Part shown: positions 1 through 11,112 of the stretch, piece by piece
Layout of the letters: every line of letters begins with the position of its first letter
How positions within the stretch are numbered: position 1 is the stretch's first letter
Assembly: GCA_021613535.1 (NCBI GenBank)
Contig: CP075492.1
Span: 9,052,001 to 9,116,000, forward strand
Direction: 5' to 3'
DNA from: Adineta vaga
Lineage: Eukaryota > Rotifera
Length of the DNA stretch: 64,000 nt
The notes under the pieces: model-generated
What the model was told of the DNA's origin: nothing
What the model saw: only the letters and a program-made list of their open reading frames with translations
Databases searched by the model: none
Made by a program: the position numbers and the translations under genes

Positions 1-480
1 CCGTAATTCGACTTGGATTGAAGGAGATGGTGAAATTCTGTGAAGAATTCTTTCCTGGTGAGTTAGAAGACATATATATATTTCATTAGAAACGAAGATT
101 TCTTTCTTATTTTTTGTAGGACATCATCCACAAATCTTTTTGGAATCATGTGGAGTTGCAGACTTGGTGACAACATGTTATGGTGGTCGAAATCGTAAAG
201 TAGCTGCAGAATTTGTTAGATCAGGCAAAGACATTAAAACATTGGAAGAAGAAATGCTTAATGGACAGAAATTACAAGGTCCAGATGCAGCAGCAGAAGT
301 TCAAGAATGGTTGAAACAAAAAGGACAAACAAATAAGTAGGATTGATTATAAAATTAAATATTGTATCAAAATCTTTGCGTAGATTTCCATTATTTGTTG
401 CTGTTCATGAAATTTGTGAACGCCGGTTGGAACCTAAAGCTTTAATCGATGCTCTTCGATATCATCCAGAATTTTGGTAA
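1..480 (+). CDS. GPD1: glycerol-3-phosphate dehydrogenase [NAD+], C-terminal part (partial)
   Basis: Cytosolic enzyme that interconverts dihydroxyacetone phosphate and glycerol 3-phosphate with NADH, linking glycolysis to glycerolipid synthesis. Only the last three exons are in the window: <1..57, 120..336 and 384..480, with introns of 62 and 47 nt and matching phases. The family signature is plain: [21 protein letters not shown] and LNGQKLQGP, then after the last intron a [11 protein letters not shown]-like tail ending HPEFW and TAA at 478. The 5' part lies outside the window. A simple ORF call would stop at the TAG at 338, which is inside the last intron. The match to the animal cytosolic type (GPD1/GPD1L) is strong; which vertebrate paralogue it mirrors is not meaningful here. 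Confidence 0.95.
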
Positions 481-811
481 ACAAACAGACTAATTCAAAA
501 TAGACATTTTATATTTTTAGTTACCAGATAGAAAACTTGTTCGTTTTTTTCTCCTTTCTCCTTGTTATTATTCATAGATTCTTTTTTAAAAGATCCGTAT
601 TTACCGGTTAAAATGAATGGAAATTATTCATATGTCATTGATTTTCATTGATTGTCGTTTCTTTCATGTTAATAGCACGCGATCTGTTTTAACCATTAGT
701 GTTTCCAAGGTTAAAAGAAAAACATTTTGAAATAATTTGTTCCGTCTAAAGAATTTCCTTTTCTTTCCCTGTCTAACGTAAGTCAGTAGAAAAATTTCAT
801 TTACAACAAAT
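481..811. other. intergenic, GPD1 3' flank and EF-hand gene 5' flank
   Basis: AT-rich and homopolymer-rich. It should hold the 3' UTR of the dehydrogenase and the promoter/5' UTR of the next gene. I see no coding exon or RNA gene. Confidence 0.5.
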
Positions 812-1399
812 ATGAGTAAACAAGAAATCAAAGAAGTGAGTCTCAACATTTATTCTAATTACATAGAAGAATAGAAATTTAGTTATTTCGAAAATTTGAT
901 AATGGCAATGGTCATTTATCATTAGCTGAAATTGATCGAGCTATTCTCGATTTCTATCCACAATTTGGTACAAATCGAAAAGCAATTCTTCGTGCATATA
1001 AAGCTGCAGACACCAGTGGTGTATGTATCATGACAAACGAATGAGATTGATGTGATTGATTGCATTTTTTTAGAATGGTTTTGTTGAATTGAGAGAATTC
1101 GAAAAAATTGTTCAATTACTTAAACAATATAATGAAATTAGCAAGGTTTTCGAAGAATTAGATACAAATGATGATCATCGTATTAGTTTTCAAGAATTTA
1201 AAAAAGGTTTTGAATTATTGGGAGAAGATAATTCCGATGAAGAAGGTTTAAAACAAGAATTTGATTCGATTGATTCTAACGATGGAAATTATATTCTCTT
1301 TGATGAAGTAAGAATTTTCGAAATATAAAACAGAGAAACAAATTTATATTTTTATATACCTAGTTTTGCATGTACATGGCAAATCGACAAATGCAGTAA
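812..1399 (+). CDS. small EF-hand calcium-binding protein
   Basis: Calmodulin-superfamily calcium sensor of 143 residues. Exons 812..835, 883..1020, 1074..1307 and 1364..1399 join in phase. Four EF-hands are visible. The first loop, after KFDNGNGHLSLAE, is one residue short and probably does not bind calcium. The next three are canonical 12-residue loops starting DTSGNGFVEL, DTNDDHRISF and DSNDGNYILF, each with acidic residues at positions 1 and 12. The protein is almost nothing but EF-hands and ends in a short tail, FCMYMANRQMQ. No myristoylation glycine follows the start Met. I cannot assign it to a named subfamily. Its stop lies 89 nt from the convergent GPCR stop. Confidence 0.85.
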
Positions 1400-1488
1400 T
1401 ACAAAATTCGAAAATAATGCATAAACATTTTCATATTGATGTTGTTTTGTTCATAGAAAAATAAATACTTAGATAAAACTTCGTTTTG

Positions 1489-2533
1489 TTATATGGATTG
1501 TAAATCAAATGCATCATTGGAGATTTGTGATCCGGGTACGATTCGATTTTCTCGTATTCGAGTTCGTCGACATGTATTGACAAAAGCATTTCTAACTTGT
1601 CGACGATATCGTGCCGATGAGATTAAAAATAAATAGAAAGAACCCTAAATAAATAGAAAAGAAAAGATCTTGAGAAATTAATGAATTCAATTTACTTACG
1701 GAATAATTCAGATAGAAGAGTGAAATTGTAATTGCTCCAAGAAGTTGAACAATAGCTCGATGAATTACATTCTCTTTACTAATATATACGACATAAGTGT
1801 AGATTCGTTGTAAAACATATGGTGTAGTCAAAACAACGAGAAAACCCACTCGAACGAGAATCATAGCTGTCAATTGTTGATCAAGTTTTCGTCGACGAAT
1901 AGGTATTTGTCGTCGAACAATACGACGAACATTTTGATAAGCTAATATAGCAAACAATGTTGAAATTGTAATAGGTAAAGTTCCCGTTAAGATTAAATAA
2001 TAACCATAAGCGATATAATTTATCATACCTTGATTGTATGAATTACAACCAGATGTTGATTGAATTTCCAAGAAAATCGCTGTTGGAATACTATGAAGAA
2101 TCCAAATAAGTAGTGCAATTATGATAAGAGTTTTTGCACTTCTACTCGAACTCAAATGTCGTAAGTATAGACGATAATTTGTAGAAAAATATTGATCAAT
2201 AGCAGCGAAACAAACGATACTAAGTGAAATTAATGTGGTAGTTTGAGCAAGCATCGAACGTAATTTACACCAAAGTAAAGATGTTTGTGTTAAATCATTT
2301 GCAAAACCATTGATTGCAATACGAGTTGAAAATGGAATGAGCATTTGAAATAGATTAATTATTGATTCGGCAAGAAGATAAATTGTTGATGGATTTCCAC
2401 GAAAAATTTTCAATTGAGATAATACAAAAATATTACAAATATGACCAACAACACCAGAAAATAGAATTATAAAACTTACATAGATCGTATAGTTTTGAGA
2501 AGCAAGGAGAATTGCTTGAGCAATTGATGCCAT
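1489..2533 (-). CDS. orphan class A (rhodopsin-like) GPCR
   Basis: Seven-helix receptor of 329 residues for an unknown ligand. Two exons: 1700..2533 and 1489..1644, with a 55-nt intron inside helix 7 (FYLNYS | GSFYLF). The second exon encodes the end of TM7 and a basic tail containing RYRRQVRNAFVN and ends at TAA 1489-1491; without it the receptor would lack a normal C-terminus. The helix 3 end reads CFAAIDQYFST, so DQY replaces the DRY motif; this resembles the receptor at 52426. The N-terminus before TM1 is short (about 15 residues), the intracellular loops are rich in Arg, and there is no large extracellular domain. The family looks FMRFamide-receptor-like by general layout only. Confidence 0.85.
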
Positions 2534-3339
2534 ACTTGATAAATAACAAAATAAACCTTAATACTAAGATCAAAACTGAGTCAGTTGTCTGGAGTATAAT
2601 TGCGTTATGTTTTTGACAGAATAAAATAGTTCTCTTTCAACCGAATAATAATAATAGCTACCAAGGTTATATTAAATGAAATGACTGTTTGTGACGTATT
2701 TAATGAATATGTATGATGATATCATATATGATATTAGACTTGTAAATGAACTTTAGTATCACCAACTGACAACACATAAATTCTGAACTTATTCAAAGAT
2801 TAAAGTATTGGTTTATGTTTGACAAATTGGCAATATATGGTTGATTTCACTTCAAACGAAGTAACATTTCATGGCTATTATTCTTTTTTTAAACATCATC
2901 TTTACCTAGTTGATGAATAGAATATTTCATTTGTTGACAACGGCATCCTCTTATTACACGAAGAAAAGAATAGACGCTACCCTGAAAGAATGAATTTTAA
3001 TTAAAAAGGTAAGAGAAATCTGTAACTTACATTTTCTTCGGATAATATTATCCAACTCACTGCTTATCATGCGATTAAATGAAAAACTATATAGAATTTC
3101 GTCATTTAAAGGATTATCCGAACGTACTATCATACTAGCTTGGTATCATCATGCTCTACTGATGAAAAGCGACATAAATTGCATCTAAAGTAGCTCAAAA
3201 TACACTTTAGAGGAAAATGTGTATAAAGTATGGCTTGTTCTATTCTTTTCATATATATATTTATCACAAACTTGGCTCACCTGACAAAAGTCATTGGTTG
3301 TTGCAAAGTCAGTCATCTAGGTATCTATCTACAAACAAT
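2534..3339. other. divergent intergenic region between GPCR and FAD oxidoreductase
   Basis: Shared 5' region of two divergently transcribed genes. AT-rich, with a perfect 16-bp AT palindrome at 2719-2734. No coding exon recognised. The reading frame of the downstream gene opens at 3217, but the likely start is 3340. Confidence 0.5.
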
Positions 3340-4902
3340 ATGTTGCATATTCTCATCTGGTTACAATATTTTGGAGTATTCATATCCATTTTGTTCTTGT
3401 CACTATGTGCATATATCAAAGCACGTCTATTAGGTAACAAAAAACGTGCAGTTCCTTTATTCAATCGAGATTGTCAAATCGCTATTGTTGGCGGTGGTAT
3501 CGGAGGTGTTAGTACTGCATATGCATTATTACATAGTGGATATAAGAATATCACCATCTATGAAGCACGTGATAAACTAGGTGGTAATGCAAAGACACAT
3601 ATTTGGCAAAACGATAAATCTAATATAACTACTGGTCTTTCGGTTTTAGCATGGCCAGTGATATTTCGTAATTATATTCATTTATTAAATGAATTAAATA
3701 TTCCAACAACTACTGTTGAATTACCATTTTTTATTCATAATAAACAAGATAATAGTTTCTTTGCTCATAGAAAACAACATATACATACTCAACAATATAA
3801 TACTAATCTTAAACGTTGGTCTCGAATGGTAAATACAGTTCGATGGGTTACTGAATATTTCAATGGAAAAGAAGCATCACTCTATCATTTTACATTCCTA
3901 AATCCATTCAATTACATATCTATGCGATGTTTAAGTTTTTGCTTTGGTGTATCGAATCGTTTTTGGAATCATATTGTTGTTCCTATGTATGCATCTTCAT
4001 TTCTATCAACAAAATTATCTTTTATTCCATCATCAATTCTTCCAACCATAGACAGTTTAATTTCCTTACAACCAAATCAAATTCCAACTATGCAAACATG
4101 GCTACAAACATCCATCGATGTTTTCGATAAAATGACACAAGGTGCAACAATTAAAACAAATCATCCGGTGACAAAAGTGCATATTCAACGAAAAGATAGC
4201 AATCATATAATGATTACTATCAATGAAGAAAAAACTATCTATGATCGAATTGTTTTTGCATGTAATGCGGATGCAACAGTGAATGCATTAACGAATGGAC
4301 ATACAAAGATATCTTCGCTATTAAAATTAATGTTATCAAATGTAACCTACGGTGATGATGATGATTTAAATCTTCTAGATGGAATTATTCATCGTGATAT
4401 TAATGTTTTACCAGCAGAATATGCTAAGGAATTATGTTGTGATTATGCGAATTATATTGATTTAAAATATGATTCGAGAAATCAATGTTATTATCATTAT
4501 AATACATTTATTTTAAGTTCATGGTTACCTAATGTTCATGCAATGATGAAAGAAAATCAAATTGAACATAAAACTATGGAACCTATGCTAGTTACTTATG
4601 CACCTTATAATCAACCCGGTCCAAAGATTGATGAAAAGAAAATTTTTGGAAAAGTAGATAATCGTCGTGCACATCCCAGTTTATCATTTCGTAATCAAAC
4701 TATTGCATTATTGATGCGTATAGTACAAGGTGAGAATGGAATGTATTTTTGTGGAAATGCTGTCACACCAGCAAATGGACATGATCTTTCATTGATATCA
4801 GGTTTTGCTGTTGCTGAATTGATTGGTGCTAAATATCCATTTAGTGAAAATATATCAGCATTGCGAGATTATAATCGATTTAAGCGAATGTGTGTGAATT
4901 GA
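3340..4902 (+). CDS. intronless FAD/NAD(P)-binding amine-oxidase-like oxidoreductase with N-terminal membrane anchor
   Basis: Predicted flavoprotein oxidase or dehydrogenase of unknown substrate, about 520 residues. The dinucleotide-binding fold is clear: IAIVGGGIGGVSTAYALL (GxGxxG), followed by an acidic strand end, IYEARDKLGGNAKT. Near the C-terminus GMYFCGNAVTPANGHD and SGFAVAELIG form the second FAD contact region typical of the amine-oxidase/phytoene-desaturase superfamily. The frame is open from Met at 3217. I prefer Met 3340 because it begins directly at a hydrophobic segment (LIWLQYFGVFISILFLSL) that looks like a signal anchor. The gene has no introns although almost all neighbours do. 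It could be a horizontally acquired oxidoreductase or a retrocopy. The stop lies about 100 nt from the convergent F-box gene stop. Confidence 0.8.
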   Translation: MLHILIWLQYFGVFISILFLSLCAYIKARLLGNKKRAVPLFNRDCQIAIVGGGIGGVSTAYALLHSGYKNITIYEARDKLGGNAKTHIWQNDKSNITTGLSVLAWPVIFRNYIHLLNELNIPTTTVELPFFIHNKQDNSFFAHRKQHIHTQQYNTNLKRWSRMVNTVRWVTEYFNGKEASLYHFTFLNPFNYISMRCLSFCFGVSNRFWNHIVVPMYASSFLSTKLSFIPSSILPTIDSLISLQPNQIPTMQTWLQTSIDVFDKMTQGATIKTNHPVTKVHIQRKDSNHIMITINEEKTIYDRIVFACNADATVNALTNGHTKISSLLKLMLSNVTYGDDDDLNLLDGIIHRDINVLPAEYAKELCCDYANYIDLKYDSRNQCYYHYNTFILSSWLPNVHAMMKENQIEHKTMEPMLVTYAPYNQPGPKIDEKKIFGKVDNRRAHPSLSFRNQTIALLMRIVQGENGMYFCGNAVTPANGHDLSLISGFAVAELIGAKYPFSENISALRDYNRFKRMCVN

Positions 4903-5000
4903 TTGCTTTTCTTGATTATTATTATTTTAGCTTTCAAACTTTTAATAAATGAGTATCAGATAAGAAGACATGTACAGATTTTTTCAATGACTTCTAATCA

Positions 5001-6973
5001 TCATAAAGAGATAAAAAATTCATAATTGTCATGACTGAATTCTACTTGAATATGATCATCCAGTTCATTTAATTTTTTATAATCATCAAACCATGAAACA
5101 AATCTTTGTTGATCAATACAGGAACTCGATTCTTTGACTGATACTTCGAGATAATATAGCTGGAATAATCGTTGTAGACAATGTGGAAGAAATATGTAAA
5201 TATGATCAATGTTTTCTAACTGCAGATATAACCATGATATATTCGGAAGAGAATTAGTAATTTGATCAAGAAAATATGTTAAATCATTGTCAATATTTGA
5301 AGGAATAGTAACTGTTAAAAATTTCATTAGTGGTAGAGAATTAGATAAATGTAACGAAGATACTGGCAATTGAAGACTAGTAACATTAGGTAGAATATTT
5401 AGCAAACTAGAAACTAGAAAATAAAGTAAAATAGAATGATGTAAAAGTGTACTTTTCATATTTACGAAAATTGATGGGATTGTTTTCATCATTTAAATAG
5501 ATGTTTTCAATTTTGGCAAGTAAAGATGTAGAGAAGACTTGTTGAAGATCATTTATAATAGTATCGATTGAGGGTGATGAACAATTAGCAGATTCGAATG
5601 AAAATGTAAATCCACCGAGATCTGAATACATACGTTTTGATAAAAGATCTCCTGATAAAGAGTTTTCATGAAAGATAAATGTGAGATTTCGAACACGTTT
5701 ATAGTACGATTTTTCATTATTCCAATCATGAATAGCGATGTTTGTTCGTATCTGTAATCCATGTAAATATGTAGATAACCATTCTTCTTGAATAGGTAAT
5801 GTGTATACACGTAAACGTTTGTCGTTCACCGTTTCTGGATAATATTCAACAACAACTGGCCATCGATGCCAAAAGAGACTATTGAACGATTGAGTTATTT
5901 GGTTTAGATCCACAAGATTATAAATAGAAATATATGTTTCTTCAATGAATATACTAAGCTCTTGCAGTTTTGGTACATAATTAGTAATAACCCGTTCCCA
6001 GTTCATTCCATTTGAATAATCTTCCCCTGTAAAACATCTCACCCTTAATTTTAACAATTGTGGTAATTGTTTAAGAAAACATTCAGTTTCATCAAATGCT
6101 ATCCCGATAAGTTGTAACACCATTTGAGTTAGACGTGGTACATGATCCGCAAGTTCATCGTATATCGAAAAATCAAATTGTTCATAATCATCAGAATAGC
6201 GATTTGATGGATTTACACACATGATTGAGAGTTTTTCTATATTAGGTATACAACGAAGTAAAGATGGTATATCTTTCATCAGACAATCATTGAGAGTTAC
6301 GTGTGTCAGCGATCTACTAATACCTAAAATAAGGATAAAAAATTATTCTATATGATCAGAGATCTTGGCTGATGTAAGTATTGAGTAAAATTCGTGAAAA
6401 TGACTTACCTGTTCGATTATTCTCAAGTTCAATCAGTTCACTAATGTTCAAAACCAACCGTTTAAGTGATGTTTTCTTGAAAATAGATTGAAGCATTTCA
6501 TTACTATGCCTTGGTGTGCATTGCTTATCTTGTATATACTCTATGCGTAATTGTTCGATATTAGTTAAACAACTTAAAATTTGATTAATATCAGTCAGTT
6601 TTGCATTATTCAATGTTAATTGTTTCACTTGACATAGAATATATTTTCTTGTTTCAAAATCGATTGATATCTGGTTGTCATTAGTAAGATATTTTGTCAT
6701 ACGCCCGAACCTGTCGGATAATCTTAAACTACAGATTTGATGACGCGCTTGATATAGGATTGATTTATAATATTGATCCAGATCATATTTTCTTAATACA
6801 TCCGTTAAATCAACGCTCAAACGTTGAGTATAAACAAGATTATTAAAACGCATATTTAAATTGAGTAATGAAATGAATAAATCTTCTGCATTACAATATG
6901 CCAGTATTTCAAGTAGAAGTTCATCCGGTAGGTGCTCCAATTTTGACATAAATGAAATAAATCTAAATAACAA
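5001..6973 (-). CDS. F-box/leucine-rich-like protein
   Basis: Likely substrate receptor of an SCF-type ubiquitin ligase. Three exons, 6409..6973, 5466..6323 and 5001..5413, join in phase to 611 codons. The N-terminus reads KLEHLPDELLLEILAYCNAEDL, an F-box that would bind SKP1, followed by a long Leu-rich region with repeated short segments such as LTHVTLNDC and QLRIEYI. No other enzyme domain is visible. The start may be Met at 6973 or the second Met at 6949, just before the F-box; the latter looks more natural. The third exon uses the first of two adjacent CTAG acceptors, because only that one keeps the frame. The target is unknown. Confidence 0.8.
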
Positions 6974-7380
6974 CGAAGAGATTCAACATTACATATACTC
7001 TTTCGAAATTGATTTTATTGCTAAAAATGTTTGCTACATATGTATGAAATGATGCTCTTTTCGAACTGTAATAGTGAATACACGTTTCTTTTACGATTGA
7101 AGAAATAACTCACCAGCGATGTCGGCAAAGGAAAATGTCAATATTTAATCTCTATTCTTCATTTCATTTTCTTTCTCTTACAAGTCAGATAATAGTAGCC
7201 ATGTGAGCACATGAATATCGAGCGATACTACTTCGATGTATGAAAAAAAAAAGTAATAATCGAAACAAAGAATACAGGAAAGTACTGGAAATATATACAT
7301 TCGTTGAGTCATTTTCCAATGTTGTTTTTATTCAAGATAGTTTTACAGTCGAAAATTGTGATAACATATATAAGAATAGT
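6974..7380. other. intergenic between F-box gene and Argonaute 1
   Basis: 5' flank of the F-box gene and 3' flank of the first Argonaute gene. Short frames here have no family features. Nothing else seen. Confidence 0.5.
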
Positions 7381-10300
7381 TTAAACAAAAAATGGCACAT
7401 CTCCAGCTACATTTTTACTGAGATGAATTTGCATATTAAAATTAATTTGTTCATTGTCTTCTTCCACATTTGATTGTAATTCAGTCTTTTTTCTGAACAA
7501 AAAAGTGAAATAATTATAATATCACCTATTAAAACTTTACTTACTTGTCTAATAAATGCCATGCTGGTAAATAATACTTGGTACGTTCAGCAAGTAAATT
7601 TGCATATCTCACTGGTGTTGGAACAGATATTGCACAAGTAGTTCGTGCATACAAGAAACATAATGCATATGTTAACATTTGAATTTCATCGAGTTTGAGT
7701 TTATTATCATCATACAGTACGTGATAATGAATGGGACGACTTGTTCCAGGCTATAATTATCGATACTAAATGTGACACGCAAAATGAATTAAATTTATCT
7801 GCCTTACCACTCGATAATTATGACTTTTTAGAAAGAAATCACATGTTGTTGCATTTGTAACATCGTGAGAATCAATAACAGTACCAGCTTCGATATTTCC
7901 ATTTAAATGCATTGGGAGAAATCGAGTATGGTGTCTCTTATTCACTACAATATAAGTTAAATAAGGTTGATAGTCAGATGATAATTCGACACAAGCTTTT
8001 CTTGTAGCCATCATTTCTTTTTCTAATACCATATCAAATTCACTTTCTGAAATACCATCACGATAGATAACGATAGCTTTTGGTGGTTGCTCTTGATGTT
8101 TGTCATAATATTGACGAATCAATGATTTCATGATTTCTTTCATTCGAACAACGTATTCGATACGTTTTTTAGGATTAAATGAAAATCGATTTTGAATATA
8201 AATTTCTTTGAAATATCGATTGGGTATAACGTCTGTCGAAGCGACAGCTGCTACAATAGAACGTTGATCATTTGTACCTGCTGGAGGATGACACAAATCA
8301 ATACCGACATACATAATTCGAGAACCACGCGAAAAAAACTTTTCGATATTCTCACTAGAATATATATTTTTTAAATAATATAACAACAGAAGAAAATAAT
8401 CACTTACGGAACGTGTAGATTAGAGTTAATTTCATTGAGTTTTGCATTAATTTTTAGTAACAGATTATCCAATGTGGAATTAGGACCTTGTTTATTGTTT
8501 TCTAGTTGTCGTTTAATAGTTGTTGATCTCACCATTTGAGTAACAACATTGGAACCACCCTCTATTTCACACTAAAAAACCGAATACTGATTAATCAAAA
8601 AGGAATCTTTATTACAGAATAACATACAAGCTTTTTTACTTCACCGTATAATTGTTCTTGAAGATTAGTATCTTCAGGTAAGATAATAATAAAAAAGTGA
8701 CAATGGTTTTTCGCTGCCATCATATTTTTAAGGTCAGCAATAATTTTGTCGATAGAATCATGTTGAGGATGATATTCTTCATAAATATCCGGTGCAAGAC
8801 ATTCAATGCCTCGACGATAACCCGCCTCACTAAGTTGTTTATAAAATTGTTCACAAGAATCTACATCTAACGTTGAAGATATATTAATCATTCCCCAAAC
8901 AGACGGAAAATGTGTTCGTTTAATAAGTTGTTCACCTATGTTAATTAAAACAAATGTTGACGGTCACTTTCGTTACCTAACGTACGATTCGTCTCTATAC
9001 ATACTTGTAGGTGTAGGCAAAACACGAGCTGTTAATTTGTGCATTTTAGTATCAATCTGAACATTCCATGCACTGGTCGTAGAAGTTTTATCAGAACTTT
9101 GTTCGAGATTGTTACGAACTTCATTAACTCTTTGATAGTAATCATGTGGCTTGAGTGTCGCAGTTCGAGTGAGTTTTGCTTTTTGATCATCAGAAATTTT
9201 TTTCACTTTGACAGGTTCGACATCAACAATTTCCATGGGTACAACCAGTCCATTGCGCATCTTCAATACGGGTAGCGATTCAAATCTATACGTTTAGAAA
9301 AAAGCTTGAATCTTCTCTAAACATATTCATATACGAACTTTAATTCGAAACCATATTGTTGACGGTAATAATCGGCCACAGTGATTAATTGATTACTTTT
9401 TCCCTTCCATTCGAACGTCTGTTCCGATGCAGGTAAACTTAAATCAGTAATTTCATGTACGAATCGTCTATTTCCAACTGACCAATTGACACGTAGATCT
9501 AATATTTGAAAAGAGAAATCCCTTCATAAATATAATAAATCCAGACACTTACGTTTACAATGCTTGAGTAAAAATTCAATCTCACCATCGTAGTATTTAT
9601 TTTGATTTCGATCAAGATAATTCAAAACATCGTTTATATCTATTCGTGAAATATTTCGATCACGCTTATAACGTTTACCACAAGGACTATGACGCATCAC
9701 TTCACGTAGAAACTCAAGAAAGGATTGTCTCTTTTGAAAAACTCCATAATTAACTATAATAATGATATAATGAGCGACGATTGTCTTTTTATCACGCGTA
9801 CTTACCATCAAGATTCATTAGCAATTGATGGGTACCATTGGCAAAAACGAGACATGAATAAAAACCACGCCATGCAGCTTTGCCCATACCAAGATCCCAG
9901 TAAGTATGTGCATCCTCTGTCGTTGGTTGTCTAAAGAATGTTCGATTGCAAATAAAATCAGCATTTGATGAACAATATTCATGTAAAACAAGTGATAACA
10001 TTTGTTGTATATAACGAAGATTATTCTTGTCATCATCGGAGATATCCTTGAATGTCGAGTAGTTTTCTAATAATTTTAGTAAATTCAAATTAGTTGGATT
10101 GCCTGCTTGTTTAATAGAAAATTGATATTCATCATAACGATCCGCTCGATTAGGCGCCTTGATTGATACAATAGTCTCCTGAAGAAAATATTGTAAAACG
10201 GAGTTTCTATTCAGCGTTGCACTTACAGTTTTATCGATACCAGGTAATTGTTGATTATATGTGAATATTGCTGTTTGATTATCAAATATGATTTGATTTT

Positions 10301-10722
10301 GATTGATATCTGGATACTTTTGACAAAAGGCTTTTAACCAACTCTGATACAAAATTCTACAATTTCAAAAATATATCTATTGATAGAAATGAACAAAGAA
10401 TTCATTACCGTCGGAGATTACGTCGAATTACTTCGCCTTTTTTATTCCGTATTTCAATATGATATCGATAGACAACACCATGTTGAGGAAATTGTAGAAT
10501 TGGGAAATAATTTACTAAAACATCGATTTTCTTGCCGAGTATACCTAATTCATTTGATTTCTGTATACGAATTATTGGTTTCTCTGAAGATGATATATCT
10601 GGTGACAATACTGTACTTATTGATGCTTGAGCAGTGAGTGAAGGCGAAGGTGGTTCATGTTGTTCAGAAATTTTTCGTCCTTGACCGCGTCCTCTTCCAA
10701 CTTTCGGTATTGATTGCGCCAT
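7381..10722 (-). CDS. AGO: Argonaute, tandem copy 1 (possible extra intron covering in-frame stops)
   Basis: Small-RNA-guided effector of RNA silencing. Eleven exons: 10409..10722, 10227..10356, 9806..10178, 9553..9753, 9339..9498, 9005..9285, 8628..8935, 8408..8571, 7808..8354, 7545..7750 and 7381..7492. All phases agree, giving 931 residues. Order: Arg/Gly-rich N-tail (GRGRGQGRK), N domain, PAZ near residues 275-400, MID, PIWI. The slicer tetrad appears complete: Asp in MYVGIDL (about 663), Glu in MKEIMKSL (about 717), Asp in IYRDGIS (about 743) and His in [11 protein letters not shown] (about 834). GTSRP before HYHVL is typical of the AGO rather than the PIWI clade. The protein ends PFFV, as does copy 2. 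The 69 nt at 8936-9004 must be spliced out because they hold TAA and TGA in frame; copy 2 is contiguous there. If the segment is not spliced, this copy is a pseudogene. Confidence 0.9.
8936..9004 (-). other. putative new intron (69 nt) inside an ancestral Argonaute exon
   Basis: GTATGT donor and CATAG acceptor, length divisible by three. In frame with the flanking exons it carries TAA (8973-8975) and TGA (8964-8966). In the neighbouring paralogue the homologous positions are coding and the whole exon has the same length: 658 nt at 8628-9285 against 658 nt at 12367-13024. Residual similarity is visible, for example STFVLINIGEQL here against [12 protein letters not shown] there. Confidence 0.65.
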
Positions 10723-11112
10723 AGTATTATTATTATTAATGAATTTGGAATTTTTTTTTCAAGAATTTAAATTTATCGAACACTAACAGAAGGGAAAAAA
10801 ACCCACCTAGTTGATTTTTTTGAAGAAAAGACTTGATTAAAATATACATAAAAGAAAGACGGTTTGTTAGCATAAAGAATTTTTCTGCGTGTTATAACGT
10901 CATATGTTTGCAATTGCCAACAGTAGGAAGAAACACACAATGATGAGTCATGATTGTATGTTTTTGACGAAAAATACAATTGGTAACTCAATTTTAACAT
11001 GAGAAATATGTGTGATTGGAAATTTCTTTATTTTAAGAGATCATATAATAAAAATATTCATCAATCATGACTAATAAAAAAGTAAAAATGACACCAAAAA
11101 AATTGGATGTTC
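10723..11112. other. spacer between the two Argonaute genes
   Basis: About 390 nt, presumably the promoter of copy 1 and the 3' end of copy 2. No coding similarity or element recognised. Confidence 0.5.

Noticed and set aside
1457-1615. Open + strand frame rich in Arg/Cys just after the EF-hand gene, preceded by an AG
   Set aside because: It is antisense to the second exon of the GPCR, whose minus-strand translation (end of TM7 and basic tail) fits the family and closes the reading frame.
5414-5492. Met at 5492 as the start of a separate 163-residue protein
   Set aside because: The frame overlaps exon 2 and intron 2 of the F-box gene. From 5413 on it is the third exon of that gene.
7240-7473. 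77-residue + strand frame
   Set aside because: Mostly antisense to the last Argonaute exon and its 3' flank. The minus-strand exon has phase and motif support.
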